From positions 310,001 through 374,000 of the forward strand of contig NZ_JAERRL010000001.1 of the NCBI RefSeq assembly GCF_016741785.1: DNA of 64,000 bases. The letters run 5' to 3'. The notes below the pieces were generated by a model that saw only the letters and a program-made list of their open reading frames with translations, had not been told where the DNA came from and made no database searches. The position numbers and the translations under genes were made by a program. Source of the stretch: Streptomyces sp. 7-21. Its GTDB lineage: Bacteria; Actinomycetota; Actinomycetes; Streptomycetales; Streptomycetaceae. How positions within the stretch are numbered: position 1 is the first letter of the stretch; each line of letters begins with the position of its first letter. This document shows, piece after piece, positions 8,413-14,948 of the stretch.

Positions 8413-8889
8413 CTACTGGCGCCCGCGTTCGGCGCGCAGGTGCTCGGCCACCGGCTCCAGCGCGCGCCGCAGCGCGGCCAGCTCGCTGGGCGCGAGCAGG
8501 TCGATGAAGTGCCGCCGCACGGACGCGACATGGTGCGGGGCCACCTGGAGCATCGTCTCCCAGCCGGCGTCGGTGAGAACGGCGAACAGCCCCCGCCGGT
8601 CGGAGTCGCAGTGCTCGCGGCGCACCAGACCCGCGTTCTCCATGCGCGTGATCTGGTGCGAGAGCCTGCTCTTGGACTGGAGCGTGGCCGACGCCAGGTC
8701 GGTCATCCGCATGCGGCGCTTCGGCGCCTCGGAGAGGTGGACGAGGATCTCGTAGTCGTGCATGGTCAGCCCGAACGGCTGGAGGTCCCGCCCGAGCTGG
8801 TACGTCAGCAGCCTGGTGACGTCCAAGTGCGTGCGCCAGGCGCGCTGTTCCGCCTCGCTCAGCCAGCGGGTGCCCGTGTCCGGTTCCAT
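8413..8889 (-). CDS. MarR-family transcriptional regulator
   Basis: A 158-residue winged-helix MarR protein. The DNA-binding core runs from LTMHDYEILVHLSEAP through the recognition helix SKSRLSHQITRMENAGLV and the wing REHCDSDRRGLFAVLTDAG. The start is ATG 8889 (MEPDTGTRWLSEAEQ). No Shine-Dalgarno precedes it; instead TAGGCT ends 7 nt before the start, which suggests a leaderless transcript. It is divergent from a DUF3817 membrane-protein gene 95 bp away, and a second MarR/DUF3817 pair follows. MarR proteins of this type normally repress themselves and the adjacent gene; the ligand is unknown. Confidence 0.9.
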   Translation of the reverse strand: MEPDTGTRWLSEAEQRAWRTHLDVTRLLTYQLGRDLQPFGLTMHDYEILVHLSEAPKRRMRMTDLASATLQSKSRLSHQITRMENAGLVRREHCDSDRRGLFAVLTDAGWETMLQVAPHHVASVRRHFIDLLAPSELAALRRALEPVAEHLRAERGRQ

Positions 8890-8896
8890 ACCGTGA

Positions 8897-8902
8897 AGCC
8901 TA
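8897..8902 (-). promoter_or_regulatory. -10 box of a leaderless MarR promoter
   Basis: On the minus strand TAGGCT ends exactly 7 nt before the ATG at 8889, placing the transcription start at the start codon. No ribosome binding site is present. Confidence 0.5.
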
Positions 8903-8984
8903 ACCACCCGCCCGGTTGTGCCCGGAACCCCGGTGAACGGGGGGCAGGGAAGCGGCATCCGGGACGGCTGCGACAATCGGGAGC

Positions 8985-9338
8985 ATGGATCTCAGGACCG
9001 CGACCGCGCTGCGACGGCTCCGGCTGGTGTCCGCCCCCGAGGCGGTCTCCTTCCTGGTGCTGCTGGTCTGCTCCGTGCTGCGGCGCACTACCGACTTCGA
9101 CGCCGTGCCGGTGATGGGCGCCGTCCACGGCTTCCTCTTCGTCCTCTATGTGCTGTTCTGGCTCGATGCCTGGAACCGGGCACGCTGGCAGCTGAAGACG
9201 GGCGCCTGGTACGTCGTGATGGCCGTGCTGCCCGGCGGCGGCTTCTTCGCGGAGCGGCGGCTGCGCCGTGAGCAGGACAACGCCGTCATCGCCGCCCGCG
9301 CCCGCCGCGAGGGCATCGTCAACGCCCGCGAGGTCTAG
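8985..9338 (+). CDS. DUF3817 small integral membrane protein
   Basis: A 117-residue protein with three hydrophobic segments (about residues 18-35, 45-65 and 75-92). It carries the DUF3817 signature of His-Gly in the second helix (VMGAVHGFLFVLYVLF) followed by a Trp/Arg-rich loop and a Pro-Gly-Gly turn (VLPGGGFFAERRL). The function of the family is unknown. It is divergent from a MarR gene, and 670 bp later a second DUF3817 gene follows another MarR gene. GACAAT ends 7 nt before the ATG and may be a weak leaderless -10 box. Confidence 0.85.
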   Translation: MDLRTATALRRLRLVSAPEAVSFLVLLVCSVLRRTTDFDAVPVMGAVHGFLFVLYVLFWLDAWNRARWQLKTGAWYVVMAVLPGGGFFAERRLRREQDNAVIAARARREGIVNAREV

Positions 9339-9437
9339 GCCCGCCGGCGCTCGCGGCGCGCGGGTGTGCGCGGGTGTGCGCGCCCGGTGGGGCGGCCGAA
9401 CGGTGAGACGCCCGGCCCGTGGCGGCTGACCAGCCGG

Positions 9438-9443
9438 TAGGGT
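9438..9443 (+). promoter_or_regulatory. -10 box of a leaderless MarR promoter
   Basis: TAGGGT is followed by 7 nt and then the GTG start at 9451, with no Shine-Dalgarno between. The 112-bp region upstream also holds a short tandem GCGGGTGTGC repeat near 9359-9385. Confidence 0.5.
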
Positions 9444-9450
9444 CGCAGAC

Positions 9451-9960
9451 GTGCCGAAACCGCTCAGCCTTCCGTTCGATCCGATCGCCCGCGCCGACGA
9501 GTTGTGGCAGCGGCGCTGGGGTCCCGCGCCGGCGATGGCCGCGATCACCTCGATCATGCGCGCGCACCAGATCCTGCTCGCTGAGGTGGACGCCGTCGTC
9601 AAGCCGTACGGCCTGACGTTCGCCCGGTACGAGGCCCTGGTGCTGCTGACCTTCAGCAAGGCCGGCGAGCTGCCCATGTCGAAGATCGGCGAGCGCCTGA
9701 TGGTCCACCCCACCTCGGTGACCAACACGGTGGACCGCCTGCTGCGCGCCGGATACGTCACCAAGCGGCCCAACCCCAACGACGGCCGCGGCACCCTGGC
9801 CGCGATCACCGAGGAGGGGCGCAAGGTCTGCGACGCCGCCACCCGGGACCTGATGGCCATGGACTTCGGCCTGAGCGCCTACGACGAGGAGGAGTGCCGG
9901 GAGATCTTCGCGATGCTGCGGCCGCTGCGGGTCGCGGCCCGCGACTTCGAGGACGACTGA
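9451..9960 (+). CDS. MarR-family transcriptional regulator
   Basis: A 169-residue MarR protein starting MPKPLSLPFDPIARADELW. The winged helix comprises LTFARYEALVLLTFS, the recognition helix MVHPTSVTNTVDRLLRAGYV and the wing KRPNPNDGRGTLAAITEEG. It is distinct in sequence from the MarR at 8413 but of the same architecture. It precedes a second DUF3817 gene by 49 bp on the same strand. The GTG start at 9451 is supported by a TAGGGT hexamer 7 nt upstream (leaderless model). The ligand and targets are unknown; the adjacent membrane-protein gene is the obvious candidate target. Confidence 0.9.
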   Translation: MPKPLSLPFDPIARADELWQRRWGPAPAMAAITSIMRAHQILLAEVDAVVKPYGLTFARYEALVLLTFSKAGELPMSKIGERLMVHPTSVTNTVDRLLRAGYVTKRPNPNDGRGTLAAITEEGRKVCDAATRDLMAMDFGLSAYDEEECREIFAMLRPLRVAARDFEDD

Positions 9961-9996
9961 GCCCGGGGCGCGTGAAGATCGCCCGGAATGAACCGA

Positions 9997-10002
9997 TAGG
10001 CT
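9997..10002 (+). promoter_or_regulatory. -10 box of a leaderless DUF3817 promoter
   Basis: TAGGCT, 7 nt and then the ATG at 10010, with no Shine-Dalgarno. The hexamer and spacing are identical to those before the MarR gene at 8889 and the small gene at 44986. It would let this gene be expressed independently of the upstream MarR gene. Confidence 0.5.
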
Positions 10003-10009
10003 CTCCGCC

Positions 10010-10345
10010 ATGAAGCGGAGTGTGCTCACGCGGTACCGGACCATGGCCTACGTCACCGCGGTGATGCTGCTGGTCCTGTGTACGTGCATGGTCTTCAAGT
10101 ACGGCTTCGACACGGGTGAGGACGTCACGCTCGTGGTCTCGCAGGCCCACGGCCTGCTGTTCATGGTCTACCTGGTCTTCGCGTTCGACCTCGGCCACAA
10201 GGCCCGCTGGCCGTTCGGCAAGCTGCTGTGGGTGCTGGCCTCAGGCACCATCCCGCTGGCCGCGTTCTTCGTGGAGCGGAAGGTGGCCGCGGAGGTCCGG
10301 CCGCTGGTCGAGGCCGAGCCCGCCCAGGAGCCGGTCAGCGCCTGA
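10010..10345 (+). CDS. DUF3817 small integral membrane protein (second copy)
   Basis: A 111-residue, three-helix membrane protein homologous to the one at 8985. The His-Gly motif lies in AHGLLFMVYLVFAFDLGHKARWPF, and a Gly-Thr-Ile-Pro turn precedes a basic FFVERK end. Its first helix is AYVTAVMLLVLCTCMVF. It lies 49 bp after a MarR gene on the same strand, so the pair repeats the MarR/DUF3817 association at 8.4-9.3 kb with a different orientation. The function is unknown. Confidence 0.85.
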   Translation: MKRSVLTRYRTMAYVTAVMLLVLCTCMVFKYGFDTGEDVTLVVSQAHGLLFMVYLVFAFDLGHKARWPFGKLLWVLASGTIPLAAFFVERKVAAEVRPLVEAEPAQEPVSA

Positions 10346-10408
10346 GCGGCCCGGCCTGCCGCGTCTCTCGCGCCCGGCGCCCGCCGGGTGCGGCGCCGGG
10401 CGCTGTGC

Positions 10409-10438
10409 TCGACGATTAGTTGGACGTCCAAGTAAATT
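10409..10438 (+). promoter_or_regulatory. Leaderless icmA promoter with embedded palindrome
   Basis: TCGACG (10409-10414), an 18-nt spacer and TAAATT (10433-10438) lie 6 nt before the ATG at 10445. The spacer contains the perfect 12-bp palindrome TTGGACGTCCAA (10420-10431), and the half-site TTGGACG recurs at 10438-10444, touching the start codon. A repressor bound there would block RNA polymerase directly. The palindrome looks like a TetR-type operator, but no regulator gene for it is adjacent. Confidence 0.5.
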
Positions 10439-10444
10439 GGACGC

Positions 10445-12151
10445 ATGGACGCAGACGCCATCGCAGAGGGCCGCCGACGCTGGCAGGCCCGGTACGACGC
10501 GGCCCGCACCCGGGACGCCGACTTCACCACGCTCTCCGGTGACCCCGTGGAGCCCGTCTACGGCCCTGCCCCCGGCGACACCTACGAGGGCTTCGAGCGG
10601 ATCGGCTGGCCGGGGGAGTTCCCCTTCACCCGCGGGCTGTACCCGACCGGCTACCGGGGCAGGACGTGGACCATCCGCCAGTTCGCCGGCTTCGGCAGCG
10701 CGCGGCAGACCAACGAGCGCTACCGCATGATCCTCAAGGCCGGGGGCGGCGGTCTGTCCGTGGCCTTCGACATGCCGACGCTGATGGGCCGCGACTCCGA
10801 CGAGCCGCGCTCGCTCGGCGAGGTCGGCCACTGCGGCGTGGCCATCGACTCCGCCGCCGACATGGACGTCCTCTTCGACGGCATCCCGCTGGGCGAGGTC
10901 ACCACCTCGATGACCATCAGCGGGCCGGCCGTGCCGGTCTTCTGCATGTACCTGGTCGCCGCCGAGCGCCAGGGCGCCGACCCCGGCGCCCTGAACGGCA
11001 CGCTCCAGACCGACATCTTCAAGGAGTACATCGCCCAGAAGGAGTGGCTCTTCCCGCCCGAGCCCCACCTGCGGCTCATCGGCGACCTGATGGAGTACAC
11101 CTCGCGCCACATCCCGGCCTACAAGCCGCTGTCCGTCTCGGGCTACCACATCCGGGAGGCGGGCTCGACCGCGGCGCAGGAGCTGGCGTACACGCTGGCC
11201 GACGGCTTCGCCTACGTGGAGCTGGGCCTGAGCCGGGGCCTCGCCGTCGATGACTTCGCTCCAGGGCTGTCGTTCTTCTTCGACGCCCACATCGACTTCT
11301 TCGAGGAGATCGCCAAGTTCCGCGCCGCCAGGCGGATCTGGGCCCGCTGGATGCGCGACGTGTACGGCGCGCGGACCGAGCGGGCGCAGTGGCTGCGGTT
11401 CCACACCCAGACCGCCGGGGTGTCCCTCACCGCGCAGCAGCCCTACAACAACGTGGTGCGCACCGCCATCGAGGCGCTGGCCGCCGTGCTCGGCGGCACG
11501 AACTCCCTCCACACCAACGCCCTCGACGAGACGCTCGCGCTGCCCAGCGAGCAGGCGGCCGAGATCGCCCTGCGCACCCAGCAGGTGCTCATGGAGGAGA
11601 CCGGCGTCACCAACGTGGCCGACCCGCTGGGCGGCTCCTGGTACGTCGAGCGCCTGACCGACCGCCTGGAGGAGCAGGCGGAGCGGATCTTCGAAGAGAT
11701 CCTCGACCGCGGCCGCCGCGCCGCCGCCCGCTCCGGCGGCGAGCACCCCATCGGCCCGGTGACCGCCGGGCTGCTCAGCGGCATCGAGGACGGCTGGTTC
11801 ACCTCCCAGATCGCCGAGGCGTCCTTCCGCTACCAGCAGGCCCTGGAGAAGGGCGAGAAGAAGGTCGTCGGCGTCAACTGCTACACCGGCTCGGTCACCC
11901 GCGACATCGAGATTCTGCGCGTCAGCCACGAGGTGGAGCGGCAGCAGGTGCGCGACCTGGCCCGGCGGAAGGCGGAACGCGACGACGCGGCGGTGCGTGC
12001 CGCCCTCGCCAGCCTGCTTGAGGCGGCCCGGAGCGACCGGAACATGATCGAGCCCATGCTGGAGGCGGTGCGCGCCGAGGCCACCCTGGGCGAGATCTGC
12101 GGTGCGCTGCGTGAGGAGTGGGGCAGCTACACCGAGCCGCCCGGCTTCTGA
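10445..12151 (+). CDS. icmA: Isobutyryl-CoA mutase large subunit
   Basis: A 568-residue substrate-binding subunit of the adenosylcobalamin-dependent mutase that interconverts isobutyryl-CoA and n-butyryl-CoA, linking valine breakdown to butyryl-CoA and polyketide precursors. Two specificity residues separate it from methylmalonyl-CoA mutase: Phe80 in TIRQFAGF (Tyr in MCM) and Gln198 in KEYIAQKEW (Arg in MCM). Its length and sequence match Streptomyces IcmA closely. It lacks a B12-binding domain, so the small subunit IcmB must be encoded elsewhere. The MeaB gene 5 kb upstream is a likely partner. The ATG at 10445 has no usable Shine-Dalgarno and appears leaderless. Confidence 0.95.
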   Translation: MDADAIAEGRRRWQARYDAARTRDADFTTLSGDPVEPVYGPAPGDTYEGFERIGWPGEFPFTRGLYPTGYRGRTWTIRQFAGFGSARQTNERYRMILKAGGGGLSVAFDMPTLMGRDSDEPRSLGEVGHCGVAIDSAADMDVLFDGIPLGEVTTSMTISGPAVPVFCMYLVAAERQGADPGALNGTLQTDIFKEYIAQKEWLFPPEPHLRLIGDLMEYTSRHIPAYKPLSVSGYHIREAGSTAAQELAYTLADGFAYVELGLSRGLAVDDFAPGLSFFFDAHIDFFEEIAKFRAARRIWARWMRDVYGARTERAQWLRFHTQTAGVSLTAQQPYNNVVRTAIEALAAVLGGTNSLHTNALDETLALPSEQAAEIALRTQQVLMEETGVTNVADPLGGSWYVERLTDRLEEQAERIFEEILDRGRRAAARSGGEHPIGPVTAGLLSGIEDGWFTSQIAEASFRYQQALEKGEKKVVGVNCYTGSVTRDIEILRVSHEVERQQVRDLARRKAERDDAAVRAALASLLEAARSDRNMIEPMLEAVRAEATLGEICGALREEWGSYTEPPGF

Positions 12152-12157
12152 CGTCCG

Positions 12158-12193
12158 GCCCGGGAGCGGCGCCGCCGAGGCGCGTTCCCGGGC
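12158..12193. terminator. Stem-loop after icmA
   Basis: GCCCGGGA (12158-12165) pairs with TCCCGGGC (12186-12193) across a GC-rich loop that may add further pairs. It lies between the icmA stop and the thioredoxin-family gene. Confidence 0.45.
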
Positions 12194-12221
12194 GGGCGCG
12201 TGAGGGGGGAGACTGTATGCC

Positions 12222-13184
12222 ATGCAGCCACGCAACATGTCCATGAGCGGAGCCGTCGACCTCTCCGCGGTGAAGGCGGCCGCAGAGGCCAAGCAGAAGG
12301 CCGAGCAGGCCAGGGCCCAGCGGGCGGCCCAGCAGGGTGGGCAGCAGGCGGCTGCCGCGCCGCGGCTCGTGATCGACGTCGATGAGGCGGGCTTCGAACA
12401 GGAGGTGCTCCAGCGCAGCACCGAGGTGCCCGTCGTCATCGACTTCTGGGCGGAGTGGTGCCAGCCGTGCAAGCAGCTCAGCCCGGTCCTGGAGCGCCTG
12501 GCCCAGGAGTACGCCGGCAAGTTCGTGCTGGCCAAGATCGACGTCGACCGCAACCAGATGCTGTTCCAGCAGTTCGGCGTCCAGGGCATCCCGGCGGTGT
12601 TCGCGGTCATCGCGGGCCAGGCCCTGCCGCTGTTCCAGGGGGCCGCGCCCGAGCCGCAGGTGCGGCAGGTGCTCGACCAGCTGATCGAGGCCGCCGAGCA
12701 GCGGTTCGGCGTCGCCGGGGCGCCCGTCGGCGACGGCGCGCAGCAGGCCCAGCAGCAGCCGCAGCCGCCGTCCAACCCCGCGCTCGCGGCCGCGCACAGC
12801 GCCCTGGACGCGGGCGACCTGGGCGGCGCCATCCAGGCGTACAAGAACGTGCTGGCCGACGATCCGGCCAACCAGGAGGCGAAGGTGGGGCTCGCCCAGG
12901 CCGAGCTGCTCCAGCGCGTGCGAGGGCTCGACCCGCAGCAGACGCGGCAGGCGGCGGCCGACAACCCCAAGGACGTCGCCGCCCAGCTCGCCGCCGCCGA
13001 CCTCGACATGGTGGGCGGCCACGTGGAGGACGCCTTCGGGCGGCTGGTCAGCACGGTGCAGCGGACGGCGGGCGAGGACCGCGACACCGCCCGGCTGCGC
13101 CTGCTGGAGCTGTTCGAGGTGGTGGGACCGGAGGACCCGCGCGTGGTGTCCGCCCGGGGTGCCCTGGCCCGCGTCCTGTTCTGA
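12222..13184 (+). CDS. Thioredoxin-fold protein with TPR-like C-terminus (YbbN/CnoX type)
   Basis: A 320-residue protein. Residues 1-46 are a polar Ala/Gln-rich extension. Residues 47-160 form a thioredoxin fold with active site WCQPCK (Cys80, Cys83), DVDRNQ and the cis-Pro segment GIPAVFAV. After a Gln/Pro linker, residues 185-320 are helical TPR-like repeats (ALDAGDLGGAIQAYKNVLADDP). This arrangement matches YbbN/CnoX co-chaperones, which hold clients under oxidative stress and pass them to folding chaperones. It has no signal peptide, so it is cytoplasmic. GGGGGGA lies about 11 nt before the ATG at 12222, a long spacing, and a perfect terminator follows the stop. Confidence 0.85.
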   Translation: MQPRNMSMSGAVDLSAVKAAAEAKQKAEQARAQRAAQQGGQQAAAAPRLVIDVDEAGFEQEVLQRSTEVPVVIDFWAEWCQPCKQLSPVLERLAQEYAGKFVLAKIDVDRNQMLFQQFGVQGIPAVFAVIAGQALPLFQGAAPEPQVRQVLDQLIEAAEQRFGVAGAPVGDGAQQAQQQPQPPSNPALAAAHSALDAGDLGGAIQAYKNVLADDPANQEAKVGLAQAELLQRVRGLDPQQTRQAAADNPKDVAAQLAAADLDMVGGHVEDAFGRLVSTVQRTAGEDRDTARLRLLELFEVVGPEDPRVVSARGALARVLF

Positions 13185-13240
13185 CCAGCGCTGGTTTTCC
13201 GCAGCGTCGCTGGCACGGGCCACTGCCTCAGAAGTTGACG

Positions 13241-13277
13241 ACGGCCGCCTTTACCAAATCTTAGTAAAGGCGGCCGT
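13241..13277 (+). terminator. Terminator of the thioredoxin-family gene
   Basis: A perfect 14-bp stem (ACGGCCGCCTTTAC / GTAAAGGCGGCCGT) has a 9-nt AT-rich loop and starts 56 nt after the stop. It is the most symmetric terminator in this part of the window. Confidence 0.85.
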
Positions 13278-13332
13278 TGTGACGTTCGGTTAACCATAAG
13301 TGGGGGGTTTACGGGGGTTTTCCCGTCTTGTA

Positions 13333-13352
13333 AGCCGCAGGTTTCTGCGGCT
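13333..13352 (+). terminator. Leader hairpin upstream of the DUF6230 cassette
   Basis: AGCCGCAG GTTT CTGCGGCT is a perfect 8-bp stem with a 4-nt loop, followed by ATCTTTCACTCTCT. The pyrimidine tail gives an intrinsic-terminator look. It sits 324 bp before the DUF6230 start codon in a 400-bp gene-free stretch (13278-13676). It is either a backup terminator or an attenuator in a long leader. I found no recognised riboswitch in this stretch. Confidence 0.5.
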
Positions 13353-13409
13353 ATCTTTCACTCTCTGTATGCGATCGTGGGCGCGCGGCAGTGTCCTGGC
13401 ACATTCGCA

Positions 13410-13423
13410 TTACCGACTGGTAA
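13410..13423. promoter_or_regulatory. TTACC-N4-GGTAA dyad in the leader of the DUF6230 cassette
   Basis: A perfect dyad, TTACC GACT GGTAA, lies in the gene-free region before the DUF6230 cassette. The GGTAAC end resembles half of the GTTACC-type sites known for MtrA in actinomycetes, but only one half fits, so regulator assignment is open. Confidence 0.3.
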
Positions 13424-13676
13424 CGAACCCCTTGTGTGCGGACGTGAGATGGACCACGATCGGCCAAGCCGACTCTCGCCACGTGTCGGCGCCGGACCAG
13501 GGGGGTGCCCGTCTGCCGGGGCCTGGTCCGGTGCGAGCCGTGCAACCAGCCGCGGTCAGTGGCTGTCGCCGGGGTGCAGACCGGGGACAACGAGCTTCTC
13601 CCTCCGGGTCGTGGCTGGCTTGGCGACCACTGGGCGGGCCGGTCCGGAGATGTTCGTCCGAGAAGGAGGAAAGTAC

Positions 13677-14297
13677 ATGGAGTCACAGGCTCGCGGCGGC
13701 ACCAGATGGCGGCGATTCGGCCTGGTCATGGTGCCGAGCGTGGCCGCTACAGCCGCCATCGGCATCGCACTCGCGCAGGGGGCTCTCGCCGCGTCGTTCG
13801 CCGTCTCCGGTCAGCAGTTCAAGGTGTCGGCGGACCGGCTGGTCGGTGAGGGCTTCGTCCAGTACGGATCGGTGGTCGATCCGTCGGGCAAGAACGAGCA
13901 GCCCGTGTCGATCTCGGCGTTCGACAGCGCCGACATCACCAATCTCTGCCAGTCGGTAGTCATACCGGGGATCCCTGTCATAGGTGACGTCACGCTCCAG
14001 CTGGGGGCGGGCAGCGATCCGGACAACCCGGTGCGGGCGGAGAACCTCTTCATCGACATCGCGCAGCTCGACGCCTCGGAAGCGGTGTTCAGCAACGTCG
14101 ACATCGGCGTCAGCGTCGACAGCACCACCAAGGGGCCTGACCCGACCGGCGACACGCTGCCGGGTTCGTTCGCCCAGCAGGCCGACGAGGTCGAGCTGAG
14201 GAACATCGAACAGACCGCATGGGCCACGTCCGCGGGATCGTTCCGGCTGACTGACTTCAGCCTGGACCTGTCCCTCGGCCGTAACGAGTGCTTCTAG
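13677..14297 (+). CDS. DUF6230-type secreted protein
   Basis: A 206-residue protein of unknown function that matches the Streptomyces DUF6230 family from memory. The N-terminus is a signal or anchor (RWRRFGLVMVP...IGIALAQGALAASFAVSG). The rest is predicted beta-rich, with repeated strand motifs (FKVSADRLVGEGFVQYGSVV, AENLFIDIAQLDASEAVFSNVDIGV). Two cysteines, Cys91 and Cys205 (next to last), could form a disulfide. ATG 13677 has GAAGGAGGA just upstream; the open frame continues to 13377 without support. It is the first gene of a three-gene cassette with a membrane protein and an acidic secreted protein. Confidence 0.78.
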   Translation: MESQARGGTRWRRFGLVMVPSVAATAAIGIALAQGALAASFAVSGQQFKVSADRLVGEGFVQYGSVVDPSGKNEQPVSISAFDSADITNLCQSVVIPGIPVIGDVTLQLGAGSDPDNPVRAENLFIDIAQLDASEAVFSNVDIGVSVDSTTKGPDPTGDTLPGSFAQQADEVELRNIEQTAWATSAGSFRLTDFSLDLSLGRNECF

Positions 14298-14402
14298 CGG
14301 CCTGAACCGCCCCTGGGGCAGGGGGAATGGCGCCTCTGCCCCAGGAGCACCGCACGTATCGTGCATCCCGCCAACGTAAGCGCCACCAGGGGAGTACGTG
14401 CC

Positions 14403-14948
14403 GTGAGCACTCAGACCGACGAACGCGCAGCGACCTCGCGCTTCACCCGGGGCCGTCTGGCCTTCCGGTACTTCAGATGGCGGCGCCCCTTCTGGGCGGG
14501 CCTGTTCACCATCCTGGCCGGCGGCCCCATCCTGTACTTCCCCTACGCGCACGTCACCCTGGGCGACCTGACGATCCGCATGTCCACGACGGCCGGAGCC
14601 GGATCCCTGGTGATCGGCGTGCTGCTGATCGTCCTCGGCCTGACGATGTGGTTCCAGCCGCACGTGAGGGTCTTCGCCGGGGTCGCGGCCATCATGCTGG
14701 CGCTGGTCTCGCTGGTGGTCTCCAACTTCGGAGGCTTCTTCCTGGGATTCCTGTGCGGACTCGTAGGCGGGGGGATGGCCATCGCCTGGATGCCGGGACA
14801 GCCGGCGTCCAGCACGGAGCAGGACAAGCAGGCGGACGGGCAGCCGCCGACCGCGACGCCCGGCACCGGCAGCGCTCTGGCCGACTTCGACAGCCGGGCA
14901 CCGGAGCGCGACCCGGTACCGGGGAAGGGGGCACAACGTGCCGATTAA
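14403..14948 (+). CDS. DUF6114-type membrane protein
   Basis: A 181-residue integral membrane protein that matches the DUF6114 family from memory. After a basic N-terminus (RGRLAFRYFRWRRPFWAG) come four hydrophobic segments at about residues 32-55, 62-82, 87-105 and 108-130, then a polar cytoplasmic or extracellular tail rich in Gln, Thr and Asp. GTG 14403 has AGGGGAG 8 nt upstream. Its 3' end overlaps the next gene by 11 nt, so translation of the two is coupled. The function is unknown; the conserved grouping with a DUF6230 gene suggests one envelope-associated complex or pathway. Confidence 0.75.
   Translation: MSTQTDERAATSRFTRGRLAFRYFRWRRPFWAGLFTILAGGPILYFPYAHVTLGDLTIRMSTTAGAGSLVIGVLLIVLGLTMWFQPHVRVFAGVAAIMLALVSLVVSNFGGFFLGFLCGLVGGGMAIAWMPGQPASSTEQDKQADGQPPTATPGTGSALADFDSRAPERDPVPGKGAQRAD

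Noticed and set aside
10445..12151. Annotation as methylmalonyl-CoA mutase
   Set aside because: Phe80 and Gln198 replace the Tyr and Arg of methylmalonyl-CoA mutase, and there is no B12-binding domain; isobutyryl-CoA mutase large subunit fits better.
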